Assembly: GCA_963702925.1 (NCBI GenBank)
Contig: OY969771.1
Coordinates: 2,790,001-2,854,000, forward strand
Length of the DNA: 64,000 bases
Source of the DNA: CAIKMD01 sp963702925
GTDB taxonomy: Bacteria > Pseudomonadota > Alphaproteobacteria > ATCC43930 > CGMCC-115725
Direction of reading: 5' to 3'
Position numbers and translations under genes: made by a program. Shown piece by piece: positions 16,284-24,711 of the stretch (the first letter of the stretch is position 1; every line of letters starts with the position of its first letter). The notes below the pieces were generated by a model. It did no database searches. It had not been told where the DNA came from and saw only the letters and a list, made by a program, of their open reading frames with translations.

Positions 16284-18077
16284 TCATTGGATCGGACAGG
16301 CCATTACCTTGCCAATGGTAGCGCTGGTTTCGGTCAGGGTGACGCCCTTGCCAGTTGCCAATGAACTGGTCGCACTGTTCGACACGCTAAGCACGGAATT
16401 CGTGATCGTAACCGAACCTGACGTCACGTTCAGAACCGTGTCGGGGTAGGTTCCCGAGATGAGCGTCGAGTTCGATATTGTCACGTTGCTGGTGGCAGTA
16501 GCACTCACGACGCTCCCGCTGGGATTGGTCATGCAGGCGGTGAAGTTGCTCATTGTCAGGTTCTTTGCTGCGCCGCCGGCCATCACGGCGCTGCTGTCGA
16601 CATTGTTGCCAACCCAGCTTCCACCATTGATGACAAGCCCGCTTGCGGCCCACGCGTCGATGTGCCCGATGTTCCGGAAGGTCGAATTGTTGAAGACCAT
16701 CGGGCCGCAAGGAGCGCCATCGCATTGCACCCAAGAAGCGATAGCACCCATTTCATCTCCGGTAATAGCATTCTCGACGAGATTGTTGAACGTGACGCCT
16801 GGGCCGGTCGTCGGCGTATAGACGTTGACCTCGATGCCGGAGCCATATTGTGGAAGATTTGCATTGAGGCCGAGTAGCGTCAGATTGTTGGCCGTCGTCC
16901 CGGGTTGCAGCATCGCGTTATAAAGAACGCCGTCGAGTGACGTCACGTCGCTAATCGTGCCACCGGTTCCGAGCTGGGTCACGATACCGCCATTGAAGTA
17001 GGCGCCGCGCTGGAGGACGACAGGGCCGTTGACGACGGGGTTATCGCCGATGAACAGCATCGGGGAGCACTGGTCGGCATACCAGTAGGTCTTTCCGTTT
17101 GTCGCCGGGTTCGAATTGTCGAAGGTCCTCACATAGATCGTGCCGGAGCCGCCGACGTTGCCGTTGTGATTGTCGGACCAATAGTAATAGCCGGGGTTTG
17201 AATCGACATCGGCGACGCTTAAGGAATCGTCTTGGTAGAAGTGATCGCCCATCTTCACGAGGCCGTATTGATCATAGGTTGCCGGCGCTCCATCTGGGGC
17301 GCCGTCCCACAGGTTGACCCAAACATTTCCGTTGAAAATGGGATGCTTCGCGCCTTGGCAAGCCGTTGTGATGTTGGCCTGATAGACGTTGGTGCGTCCT
17401 GGCGTTTTCGTCCAGGCGCCAGACGGGATAGGTTTCGAGCCGTCGATTACGGGCGCGGCGCCGGTTCCATAGACGCCCACCACCGAATTGTTGATGTGCC
17501 AAGTGTCGATACCGATGAAGAGCGAATCATCGTTGAAAACGGAATTTGCCGCGAGGCCGACGCTTTCCCCAAGGACGCAGGGATTCGTGTTTGTCGCCGC
17601 GCAATCGTTCGTGATCAGCGCCGAAACATGCGCGAGCGTTTTGCATGGCGCGCTGGAAGATTTGCAATTGTTCGCGTCGTTGCCGTTCACGCTGTCTGCG
17701 TAATAGGTGAAGCTGCCAGCGCCTGCGGAAACGGTTCCCCCTGAGGATGAAGTGCTGCCGGAGGATGTAGAGGTGCTTCCCGACGACGTCGACGTGCTGC
17801 CCGAAGTCGACGTGCTGCCCGACGTCGTCGTCGTGCTTCCCGACGTCGACGTGCTTCCCGACGACGTCGATGTGCTGCCCGAAGTCGTCGTGCTGCCCGA
17901 CGTCGATGTGCTGCCGGACGTCGTCGTCGAGCTGCTTGAGGTCGAGGACCAACGGTGATGATAGGCGAAGGCGGGTGATGTCGATGCCGTGACTGCCAAG
18001 AATGCCGGCAAGGCGATAACAGCGCCCTCGATGATACGAAGACGGATCTTGTGAGAGAAGAAAGCTGGGAGATTCAT
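16284..18077 (-). CDS. Exported beta-helix protein with Ser/Thr/Gly repeat stalk
   Basis: A 597-residue protein with a signal peptide ending near SPAFA (about residue 38), then a low-complexity stalk (about 45-118) made of units such as TSGSTS, TTTSGS and TSSGS, then a domain opening with TYYADSVNGNDANNCKSS, the usual start of right-handed beta-helix proteins with parallel-coil repeats. Several Asn-rich turns and paired Cys residues (NNCKSS/APCKT, CAATNTNPC) follow. It has no obvious anchor or catalytic motif. Its place at the edge of an exopolysaccharide locus suggests a polysaccharide-binding, lyase-like or adhesive surface protein. The stalk is coded by a short tandem DNA repeat and may vary in length. 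Confidence 0.78.
   Translation of the reverse strand: MNLPAFFSHKIRLRIIEGAVIALPAFLAVTASTSPAFAYHHRWSSTSSSSTTTSGSTSTSGSTTTSGSTSTSSGSTSTSGSTTTTSGSTSTSGSTSTSSGSTSTSSGSTSSSGGTVSAGAGSFTYYADSVNGNDANNCKSSSAPCKTLAHVSALITNDCAATNTNPCVLGESVGLAANSVFNDDSLFIGIDTWHINNSVVGVYGTGAAPVIDGSKPIPSGAWTKTPGRTNVYQANITTACQGAKHPIFNGNVWVNLWDGAPDGAPATYDQYGLVKMGDHFYQDDSLSVADVDSNPGYYYWSDNHNGNVGGSGTIYVRTFDNSNPATNGKTYWYADQCSPMLFIGDNPVVNGPVVLQRGAYFNGGIVTQLGTGGTISDVTSLDGVLYNAMLQPGTTANNLTLLGLNANLPQYGSGIEVNVYTPTTGPGVTFNNLVENAITGDEMGAIASWVQCDGAPCGPMVFNNSTFRNIGHIDAWAASGLVINGGSWVGNNVDSSAVMAGGAAKNLTMSNFTACMTNPSGSVVSATATSNVTISNSTLISGTYPDTVLNVTSGSVTITNSVLSVSNSATSSLATGKGVTLTETSATIGKVMACPIQ
17724..17946 (-). repeat. Short tandem repeat coding the Ser/Thr/Gly stalk
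   Basis: About 220 bp of imperfect 15- and 18-bp units built from gacgtcgacgtgctgccc and gacgtcgtcgtgcttccc (as read on the + strand). It codes the low-complexity stalk of the beta-helix protein and could expand or contract by slippage. Confidence 0.8.
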
Positions 18078-18761
18078 GGATACGCGCTCGCTCTGAAATT
18101 GTTTTTCGACAGAAATCGATGACGCAAATCTGAGCGCACGCCGTTAAGTCGATATGAATCGCGGTTATCAGGGAGTTAGAGGGGAGGAAGGAAGACGACG
18201 GATATAACCGTCAAATTTTTCAATGAGTTGTCGGACGCACGCGCACATCTTGCGAAGCCGAACGATGGCAAGAACGGCGTGACTTTTCGGTGATTTCCGA
18301 CACGGCACGGAACTAAAACGTGAAAGCTTGCACGCATGTCTGGCGAAGCAAGTTTCGAGCATCCGTAAAAATACGTATCAGCGAATTTCAGAAGCGCGCG
18401 AAGCGAAGGAAGCAGTTATTTCGGCGGCGACTCGCGACACCATTCGAGCGCCATGATCGCGCCTTATTTTTGCCATGCTTGTTTTCAAGCGACGAAACGA
18501 CGTCGCTGCAATTTCGTCGCATCGCTCTCGGCGGGTGGCGCTCCTGCGGCGTCGCGTCGCACGCGCGACGTTGCTCTTTGGAGCGCGGTGTTCGCGATTC
18601 CGACACCGCGCGCGATGAACACGCGGCGATGCCCGCGATGATGCGTCGCGACGCGATTCTTCCTCCGCGCTGGCGCGATTTTTGTTACAGCTGTGCGACG
18701 GCTCGGATATTGTCGAGCGAAACGCGGCGGTCGAAATCGCGCGCGGCGCGGGAGGAACCTC
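18078..18761. other. 684-bp gap without a supported gene
   Basis: Open frames exist on both strands but none has a ribosome site, a known motif or a plausible composition. From about 18400 to 18720 the DNA is dense in cgcgac, gcgacg and tcgcg words, giving Arg/Ala-rich translations in all frames. It probably holds the promoters of the divergent genes at 18077 and 18762 and perhaps a decayed gene. Confidence 0.4.
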
Positions 18762-19766
18762 ATGATCATCGACATCTACAATCACTTCTTGCCGAAGCCG
18801 TTTTTCGATCGGCTTGGCGATCTCATTCCCGGTCATGCGGTGCTGAAGGCCTTTCCGCGTCTGCCCACATTGTGGGACATCGACGCGCGGTTGAAGCTGC
18901 TCGATCGCTTTGGCGACTACCAGCAGGTACTGTCGCTTGCCAATCCGCCGATCGAGCATTTGGCCGGGCCGGAACGTACGCCCGAGCTCGCGCGCATGGC
19001 GAATGACGGCCTGGCGGAGCTTTGTCGCCGTTATCCCGATCGCTTTCCCGCTTTCATCGCTTCGATGCCGATGAACGATCCAGCCGCGTGCGTCACGGAG
19101 ATCGACCGCGTGATCGGCACGCTAGGCGCGCGCGGCATCCAGGTCTTCACCAATGTATTAGGCAAACCGCTCAGCGCGCCGGAATTCCGGCCGATCTTCC
19201 AACGCATGGCGAAACACGACCTGCCGGTTTGGATTCATCCAATCCGCGGCCCGCAATTTGCGGATTACGCCACGGAAACCGCGTCGGAGGCGGAGATCTG
19301 GTTTACCTTCGGCTGGCCCTATGAAACCACGGCGGCGGTCACGAGACTGATCTATTCCGGGATCTACGACGAGCTGCCGGGACTTAAGCTCGTCACTCAT
19401 CATATGGGCGGGATGGTGCCTTACTATGCCGGCAAGATCGATTTGGGCTTCAGCCAAATTTTCTTCGGCGCGACCGACCGCAACCCGGCGGCCGAACAGG
19501 CGGGGCTGAAGCGCAAGCCGGTCGAGTATTACAAGATGCTTTATGCCGATACCGCGCTGAACGGCAATATCGCGGCGACGCGTTGCGGACACGCGTTCTT
19601 TGCCACGGACCACTGCCTCTTTGCGACCGACGCGCCTTTTGATGCCGAGCAAGGAAGCGCGCTGATCGGCGGCACCGTTACTGCCGTCGCCGCTCTGGAA
19701 GTCGGCGCGGAGGAACTGCGCCGCGTGCGCGCCGAAAATGCGCGCAAGCTGCTGCGATTGCCGTAA
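18762..19766 (+). CDS. Amidohydrolase_2 family protein (ACMSD-like decarboxylase or hydrolase)
   Basis: A 334-residue TIM-barrel enzyme of the aminocarboxymuconate-semialdehyde decarboxylase superfamily. It starts at ATG 18762 with a GGAGGA site (18751-18756). Seen motifs are LPVWIHPIRG, LKLVTHHMGGMVPYYAGKID and HCLFATDAPFD, which hold the later metal ligands (His, His, Asp). The first ligand pair, usually H-x-H after an Asp, reads D4-I-Y6-N-H8 here, so the first His is replaced by Tyr. The metal site may therefore be altered. Members act on carboxylated aromatic or muconate substrates; the AAHS transporter that follows would fit an aromatic acid. Confidence 0.85.
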   Translation: MIIDIYNHFLPKPFFDRLGDLIPGHAVLKAFPRLPTLWDIDARLKLLDRFGDYQQVLSLANPPIEHLAGPERTPELARMANDGLAELCRRYPDRFPAFIASMPMNDPAACVTEIDRVIGTLGARGIQVFTNVLGKPLSAPEFRPIFQRMAKHDLPVWIHPIRGPQFADYATETASEAEIWFTFGWPYETTAAVTRLIYSGIYDELPGLKLVTHHMGGMVPYYAGKIDLGFSQIFFGATDRNPAAEQAGLKRKPVEYYKMLYADTALNGNIAATRCGHAFFATDHCLFATDAPFDAEQGSALIGGTVTAVAALEVGAEELRRVRAENARKLLRLP

Positions 19767-19873
19767 TTCGACGCCGGATTGCGAACGAGCCGCGCCGACC
19801 ACGCCTACACGCGGCGGTAGGTCCTGTCAGGCGCTTTGCCCGCGTGGCGCTTGAAAGGGAACGCAAAACTCCT

Positions 19874-19904
19874 TTGACGGAAAACCCGCGGATTGCGCTA
19901 TGAT
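19874..19904 (+). promoter_or_regulatory. Candidate promoter for the AAHS transporter
   Basis: TTGACG (19874-19879) and TATGAT (19899-19904) are separated by 19 bp, about 70 bp before the ATG at 19973. The boxes are good, the spacer is longer than ideal. Confidence 0.4.
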
Positions 19905-19972
19905 CGCCCGCCAATGCGCGGCCGCTGTCCGAGCGACCGAAGTAACCACATGAGGCAGGGGGATCGAACGCC

Positions 19973-21328
19973 ATGAGTGATGCGCCAAGCGTCAATGTAA
20001 CGTCCGTTATCAATGAATCGCGTATCAGCGTCTATCAATGGCTCGTGCTGGCGCTCTGTCTTTTGATCGCGATGTTCGACGGCTACGACACTCAGGGCAT
20101 CGCTTATGTCGCGCCGGTGATTGCCCAGGACCTCGGCATGAACGTCGCGTCGCTCGGCCCCATTTTTGGTGCGGGATTGGTTGGGCTTATGATCGGCGCG
20201 ATCTTCTTCGGCATGCTGGCCGACAAGATTGGCCGCAAAAAAGTGATCATCATCTCGGTGCTGGCGTTCGGCATTTTCTCGATTCTGACCCCGATCGGAC
20301 ACAGCTTTCAAAGTCTGATCTTTCTGCGCTTCCTCGCGGGTATCGGCCTCGGTGGCGCTTTGCCGAACATCATCGCCTATATTCTCGAATATTCGCCTTT
20401 GCGGATGCGTGGCTTGCTGGTCAACAGCCCCAACGCCTTCTTCGCGCTCGGTTCGGTCGCCGGCGGCTTTCTGGCGACCAAGCTGATCCCGACCTTCGGC
20501 TGGCAGTCGACCTTCTATGTCGGCGGCGCAGTTCCGCTGCTCTTCCTATTGGTAATAGTCCCGTGGCTTCCGGAATCTGCTCGATTCCTTTTGGTGCGCG
20601 GGCAGTCTCAGGAACGTGTGGCAAAGATCATGAGCAGGATCTTACCCGACTACCAATTCTCGCCCGCGACGCGCTTCACGCTCGAGCCGCAAGTCACCGG
20701 CATCACGGTCAAGCACCTCTTCGCCGAAGGGCGCTCTTATGCAACCGTTTTGTTGTGGGTCGCGTTTTTCATGAATCTGTTTGTCATGCTTTACATCATC
20801 AACTGGATGCCGACCTTGCTGCGCCAAGCAGGTCAGCCGCTCGAGACCGCGATCCTGGTGACGGTGTGGTACAATATCGGCGGCTTCCTCGGCGGTCTCG
20901 CCATGGGTTGGATTGCCGATCGCTTTGGTTCGCCTCACACGGTTCTGGCGGTCGCCTATGGCGGTGCCGCCGTCTTCATCATCACCGCGGCCTTCTCGAT
21001 CCACAACACGATGATTCTGCTGCCGGCGATGTTCCTTGCCGGGGTCAGCATCAACGGCGGCCAGGCCTCGCTTAACACCATTGCGGCGACCTACTACCCG
21101 ACCGCGATCCGCGCGACTGGCATCGGCTGGGCGCTGGGCGTCGGACGTATCGGTTCGATCCTCGGTCCGATCCTGGGCGGGATATTCGTCGGCGCGCAAT
21201 GGAGCGTGCCGGCTGTGATCCTGGTGAACACGGTGCCTGCGGTCATTGCCGGCGTATCGATCTTGATGCTGCGCCGCCATCGCGCCGCCGAAATGGCGGC
21301 CCTGACGCCGAATCCGGCGCCAACCTGA
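19973..21328 (+). CDS. MFS transporter, aromatic acid:H+ symporter (AAHS) type
   Basis: A 451-residue inner-membrane carrier with 12 predicted helices. The family signature is clear: FDGYDTQGIAYVAP in helix 1, GMLADKIGRKKVIIIS between helices 2 and 3, and FLRFLAGIGLGGALPNIIAY in helix 4, with PLRMRG after it. The D-G-Y-D motif is typical of carriers for benzoate, 4-hydroxybenzoate and related acids (PcaK/BenK group). The central loop has WLPESARFLLVRGQ. It lies between the ACMSD-like enzyme and the FAD monooxygenase, all on the plus strand, which supports uptake of an aromatic or pyridine acid. The start is ATG 19973. Confidence 0.92.
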   Translation: MSDAPSVNVTSVINESRISVYQWLVLALCLLIAMFDGYDTQGIAYVAPVIAQDLGMNVASLGPIFGAGLVGLMIGAIFFGMLADKIGRKKVIIISVLAFGIFSILTPIGHSFQSLIFLRFLAGIGLGGALPNIIAYILEYSPLRMRGLLVNSPNAFFALGSVAGGFLATKLIPTFGWQSTFYVGGAVPLLFLLVIVPWLPESARFLLVRGQSQERVAKIMSRILPDYQFSPATRFTLEPQVTGITVKHLFAEGRSYATVLLWVAFFMNLFVMLYIINWMPTLLRQAGQPLETAILVTVWYNIGGFLGGLAMGWIADRFGSPHTVLAVAYGGAAVFIITAAFSIHNTMILLPAMFLAGVSINGGQASLNTIAATYYPTAIRATGIGWALGVGRIGSILGPILGGIFVGAQWSVPAVILVNTVPAVIAGVSILMLRRHRAAEMAALTPNPAPT

Positions 21329-21385
21329 TCGAGCCTTTGCCGGCGCAAATATCGCTCCTCTGCGCGATCCGCTAAGATCGCGCTC

Positions 21386-22582
21386 ATGAATCGTCCGCGT
21401 GCCTTGGTGGTCGGGGGATCGGTCGGCGGCTTGTTTGCGGCGCATCTGCTGCGCGCCGCCGGCTGGGACGCCACCGTGTTCGAGCGCAGCCTGGGCGATC
21501 TCGCCGATCGTGGCGCGAGCATCGGCACGCGCGCCGAGCTGTTCGACGTTCTGCGCCGCATCGGTATCGCCCTCGATCCGTCGGCCGGTGTCGCTGTCCA
21601 TTCGCGCATTTGCCTCGACCGCGGCGGGCGGATCGTGCACGAGCGGCCGATGGCATCGGTCAACAGCGCTTGGGACCGGATCTATCGCCCGCTGAAGGAT
21701 GCGTTTCCCGCCACATGCTATCGCGCCGGCATGCGTCTCGAAGCCTTCGAGCAGACTGCCGATCATGTCGCGGCGATTTTCGCCGATGGCAGCCGCGCGA
21801 GCGGCGAGCTGTTGGTGGCGGCGGACGGCATCCATTCGCTACGTCGGGGGCAACTTCTGCCGGCGGTCAAGCCGCGTTACGCCGGCTATGTCGCCTGGCG
21901 CGGCGTGATCGAGGAGAGCGAGATGTCGGCCGAAGAGCACGCGCGGCTGTTCGGGCGTATGAGCTTCGGCCTGCCCGAGGGCGAGCTGTTTCTGGCCATG
22001 GGCATGCCCGGGCGCGACGCCGACACGCGGCAAGGCCATCGCCGTTATTACTGGATCTGGTTTCGTCCCGCCGATTTCGACCATGCCTTGCCGCTTTTGT
22101 GCACCGACGCTTCCGGCCATTGCCACGGCAATTCGATCCCGCCGCATCTCGTTCGCGCCGAGGTCAGGCAAGAGCTTCGCGACGCCGCCGAAGCGGGGCT
22201 GGCGCCGCCTCTCGCCGCCATCGTCAAGCGAACCGAGCAACCATTCCCCCACGGCATTTTCGACGTTGAATCCCCGCGCCTGGCGTTCGGCCGGGTCGTC
22301 TTGCTGGGCGATGCGGCTTTCGTCGCGCGGCCTCATGTCGGCGCCGGCATCACCAAGGCGGCGCTCGATGCGCAATGTCTTGCCGATCAACTCGCATCTT
22401 GTATCGATCTGCCGACCGCGCTGAACCGTTACGATCGTGAACGCGGCGAATTCGGCCGCCAGCTGGTCGCGCGCGCGCGCTATCTCGGCGCCTATCTCGA
22501 AGCCTATGCACAGCAGCCCGGTGTGACGATCGAGCGGCGGCCCGAGATCGTGCTGGCCGAATATGGCGCAGCCGGAAGCTAG
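21386..22582 (+). CDS. FAD-dependent monooxygenase, 2,6-dihydroxypyridine hydroxylase-like
   Basis: A 398-residue class A flavoprotein monooxygenase that would hydroxylate an aromatic or heteroaromatic ring with NAD(P)H and O2. The dinucleotide motif ALVVGGSVGGLFAAHLLRAA is at residue 6, a middle D-G motif is in ADGIHSLRRGQLLP, and the second FAD motif GDAAFVARPHVGAGITKAAL is near residue 307. The ARPH-x-GAG-x-TKA form of that motif is one I associate with dihydroxypyridine hydroxylase. The start is ATG 21386. The neighbouring AAHS carrier and ACMSD-like enzyme fit a pyridine or aromatic acid pathway; the substrate is inferred. Confidence 0.86.
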   Translation: MNRPRALVVGGSVGGLFAAHLLRAAGWDATVFERSLGDLADRGASIGTRAELFDVLRRIGIALDPSAGVAVHSRICLDRGGRIVHERPMASVNSAWDRIYRPLKDAFPATCYRAGMRLEAFEQTADHVAAIFADGSRASGELLVAADGIHSLRRGQLLPAVKPRYAGYVAWRGVIEESEMSAEEHARLFGRMSFGLPEGELFLAMGMPGRDADTRQGHRRYYWIWFRPADFDHALPLLCTDASGHCHGNSIPPHLVRAEVRQELRDAAEAGLAPPLAAIVKRTEQPFPHGIFDVESPRLAFGRVVLLGDAAFVARPHVGAGITKAALDAQCLADQLASCIDLPTALNRYDRERGEFGRQLVARARYLGAYLEAYAQQPGVTIERRPEIVLAEYGAAGS

Positions 22583-22588
22583 AGCGGC

Positions 22589-23377
22589 TTGGCGACGGAG
22601 CGCAAAAAACTGTTGCGGGTCGCGGGATTGCCCGCGGTCGCCGCGCTCTTCGCCACCGCGCCCGAGCGGGTCGATAGATTGTTCTTCGACGAGCGCATGA
22701 AGCCGCTGACCGGTGCGTTCTGCGCCGCGCTCGCACGCGCCCGCAAACCCTATCGGCTCGTTCCGGGCGACGAGTTGGAGCGCGTCGCGGGCAGTGTCAT
22801 GCATGGCGGGATCGTCGCTTTGGCGCAGCCCGCGGCGGTGCAGCCCTTCACCCCCCGCGCGGCGCAAGGCTGGGCGCGCGACCGGCAACCGCTTATTCTT
22901 CTCGACGGGGTCGGCAATCCGCAAAACCTCGGTGCGATCGCGCGCACCGCCGCGTTTTTCGGCCTACCGCGTCTCGTGCTGTCGGATCACCCAAGTCAGG
23001 CCGGCCCGTCCGACGCGGCCTATCGCATCGCCGAAGGCGGCCTGGACTATGTCGCGCTCTATCGCGCCACGCGCTTTGCCGCATCGCTCAAGGAATTGCG
23101 CCGCTTCTATCACGTCGTGGGCACCGGGCTTGGCGCGGGAATGCCGCTCGCCGAACTCGGCGATTCGGATCGCCCTTTGGCGATCGTGCTCGGCAATGAG
23201 GAACACGGCCTGCCGCCAGCCACGCTCAAGGCGTGCGAGACGATCGTCACGATCCAAGGCGCTGGAAGCATACAATCGCTCAACGTCGCGGCCAGCGCGG
23301 CGATCTTCATCTATGCGGCGCTTGGTCGGCAACAGTTAGGCCATCGCCAACCGGCCATGCCGAAAGGCGAGGTCTGA
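22589..23377 (+). CDS. TrmH/SpoU-family RNA 2'-O-methyltransferase
   Basis: A 262-residue SPOUT methyltransferase using S-adenosylmethionine to modify rRNA or tRNA ribose. The N-terminal substrate-binding domain (about residues 1-85) is followed by motif 1 LLDGVGNPQNLGAIARTAAF, motif 2 LAIVLGNEEHGLP and motif 3 SIQSLNVAASAAIFIY, which form the knotted SAM site. The Asn and Arg of motif 1 and the Ser-x-Asn of motif 3 are intact. It begins at a TTG seven bases after the monooxygenase stop. It is a housekeeping-type gene set among catabolic ones. The exact nucleotide target is not readable from sequence. Confidence 0.9.
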   Translation: MATERKKLLRVAGLPAVAALFATAPERVDRLFFDERMKPLTGAFCAALARARKPYRLVPGDELERVAGSVMHGGIVALAQPAAVQPFTPRAAQGWARDRQPLILLDGVGNPQNLGAIARTAAFFGLPRLVLSDHPSQAGPSDAAYRIAEGGLDYVALYRATRFAASLKELRRFYHVVGTGLGAGMPLAELGDSDRPLAIVLGNEEHGLPPATLKACETIVTIQGAGSIQSLNVAASAAIFIYAALGRQQLGHRQPAMPKGEV

Positions 23378-23430
23378 CATGAATCACGCTGATTGCGGCC
23401 TTTCCCGATGGCCGCCATAATTCGCGTGTC

Positions 23431-24693
23431 ATGAGCCCCACCGAGATCGAAAGCATCGAAGCCATCGAGCCGGCGGCAGTTGCCGCGGCCGCGCTTCCCT
23501 TGCGCGCTGCCGAAGGCGTTGCCTTTGCGATTCTCGGCGCGCTCAGCTTTTGTCATCTGCTCAACGACATGATCGCCTCGCTCGTGCCGGCGATCTATCC
23601 GATCTTCCGCGATGTCTTCGGCCTCAATTACGCGCAGATCGGGCTCATCAGCCTGACCTATCAATGCACCGCTTCGATCTTTCAGCCGCTGGTTGGGCTT
23701 TACACCGATCATCGGCCGAAGCCCTATTCGCTCGCCGCCGGAATGAGCTTCACCTTGATTGGGCTTGTGCTGCTCGCGCGCGCCACGAGCTTTCCCGCGC
23801 TGCTCGTCGCGGCAGCGCTGATCGGCGTCGGCTCGGCCGTGTTCCATCCGGAATCCTCGCGGGTGGCGCGCATGGCGTCGGGCGGACAGCACGGACTGGC
23901 GCAATCCTTGTTTCAGGTTGGCGGCAATGTCGGCTCGTCATTGGGGCCGCTGCTCGCGGCGTTCATCGTCGTTCCCTTGGGCCAAGGGAGCATCGCCTGG
24001 TTCACCTTGGCGGCTTTGGTGGCGATTGTGTTGCTGGCGCGGATCGGCGGCTGGTACCGGGAACGGCGCGGTGCGACCCAGGGAAAGAGCCACGCGACGC
24101 ATGCCGCGCAAGGCATTCCGCTGCCGTCGCGCCGGATGGCGCTCTCCCTGGCAATTCTGCTCGCGCTTATCTTCTCGAAATTCTTCTACACGGCGGGGCT
24201 GACGAATTATTACACCTTTTATCTCATCGACCGCTTCGGCCTCTCGGTGCAAAGCGCGCAGATCTATCTCTTCGTGTTCCTGGCCGCGGTCGCGCTCGGT
24301 ACCCTCATTGGCGGCCCGGTCGGCGACCGGCTGGGGCGGAAATTCGTGATGTGGTTTTCGATCCTCGGTGCGCTGCCTTTCACCTTGGCGCTGCCTTACG
24401 CCAATCTGTTCTGGACCAGCGTTCTGAGTGTGGTGATCGGTATCGTCACGGCCTCGGCTTTTGCGGCGATTCTGGTCTATGCGCAGGAGCTGATTCCCGG
24501 CCGCATCGGCATGATCTCGGGCCTGTTCTTCGGCCTCGCCTTCGGCATGGCCGGCATCGGTGCCGCGGCGCTGGGGCATCTCGCGGATATGACGAGCATC
24601 GCCTACGTCTATCGCTTGTGCTCGTTCCTGCCGCTAATCGGCCTGCTGACGGCTTTTCTGCCTAATCTCGAAAGACCGCGCGCCGCGCGCTGA
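23431..24693 (+). CDS. fsr: MFS efflux transporter, fosmidomycin-resistance (Fsr) family
   Basis: A 420-residue 12-helix exporter. The helix 1 region SFCHLLNDMIASLVPAIYPI and the following FGLNYAQIGLISLTYQCTAS, DHRPKPYSLAAGMSF and GSAVFHPESSRVARMASGG are diagnostic for the Fsr group. It has a charged N-terminal tail of about 30 residues. It starts at ATG 23431, 53 bp after the methyltransferase; a small GCGGCC/GGCCGC hairpin lies between (23395-23415). It is convergent with the flavin monooxygenase at 24712. It could export toxic intermediates, but Fsr proteins are common and the ligand is unknown. Confidence 0.9.
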   Translation: MSPTEIESIEAIEPAAVAAAALPLRAAEGVAFAILGALSFCHLLNDMIASLVPAIYPIFRDVFGLNYAQIGLISLTYQCTASIFQPLVGLYTDHRPKPYSLAAGMSFTLIGLVLLARATSFPALLVAAALIGVGSAVFHPESSRVARMASGGQHGLAQSLFQVGGNVGSSLGPLLAAFIVVPLGQGSIAWFTLAALVAIVLLARIGGWYRERRGATQGKSHATHAAQGIPLPSRRMALSLAILLALIFSKFFYTAGLTNYYTFYLIDRFGLSVQSAQIYLFVFLAAVALGTLIGGPVGDRLGRKFVMWFSILGALPFTLALPYANLFWTSVLSVVIGIVTASAFAAILVYAQELIPGRIGMISGLFFGLAFGMAGIGAAALGHLADMTSIAYVYRLCSFLPLIGLLTAFLPNLERPRAAR

Positions 24694-24711
24694 GTTATCG
24701 CTGTCCGCGGT

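Noticed and set aside
17724..17946. Possible CRISPR array
   Set aside because: The units are contiguous 15-18 bp coding repeats without unique spacers.
17707..17958. Plus-strand frame with repeated V-L-P-D-V units, looking like a repeat protein
   Set aside because: It is the antisense of the Ser/Thr/Gly stalk; the minus frame continues into a full exported protein with a signal peptide.
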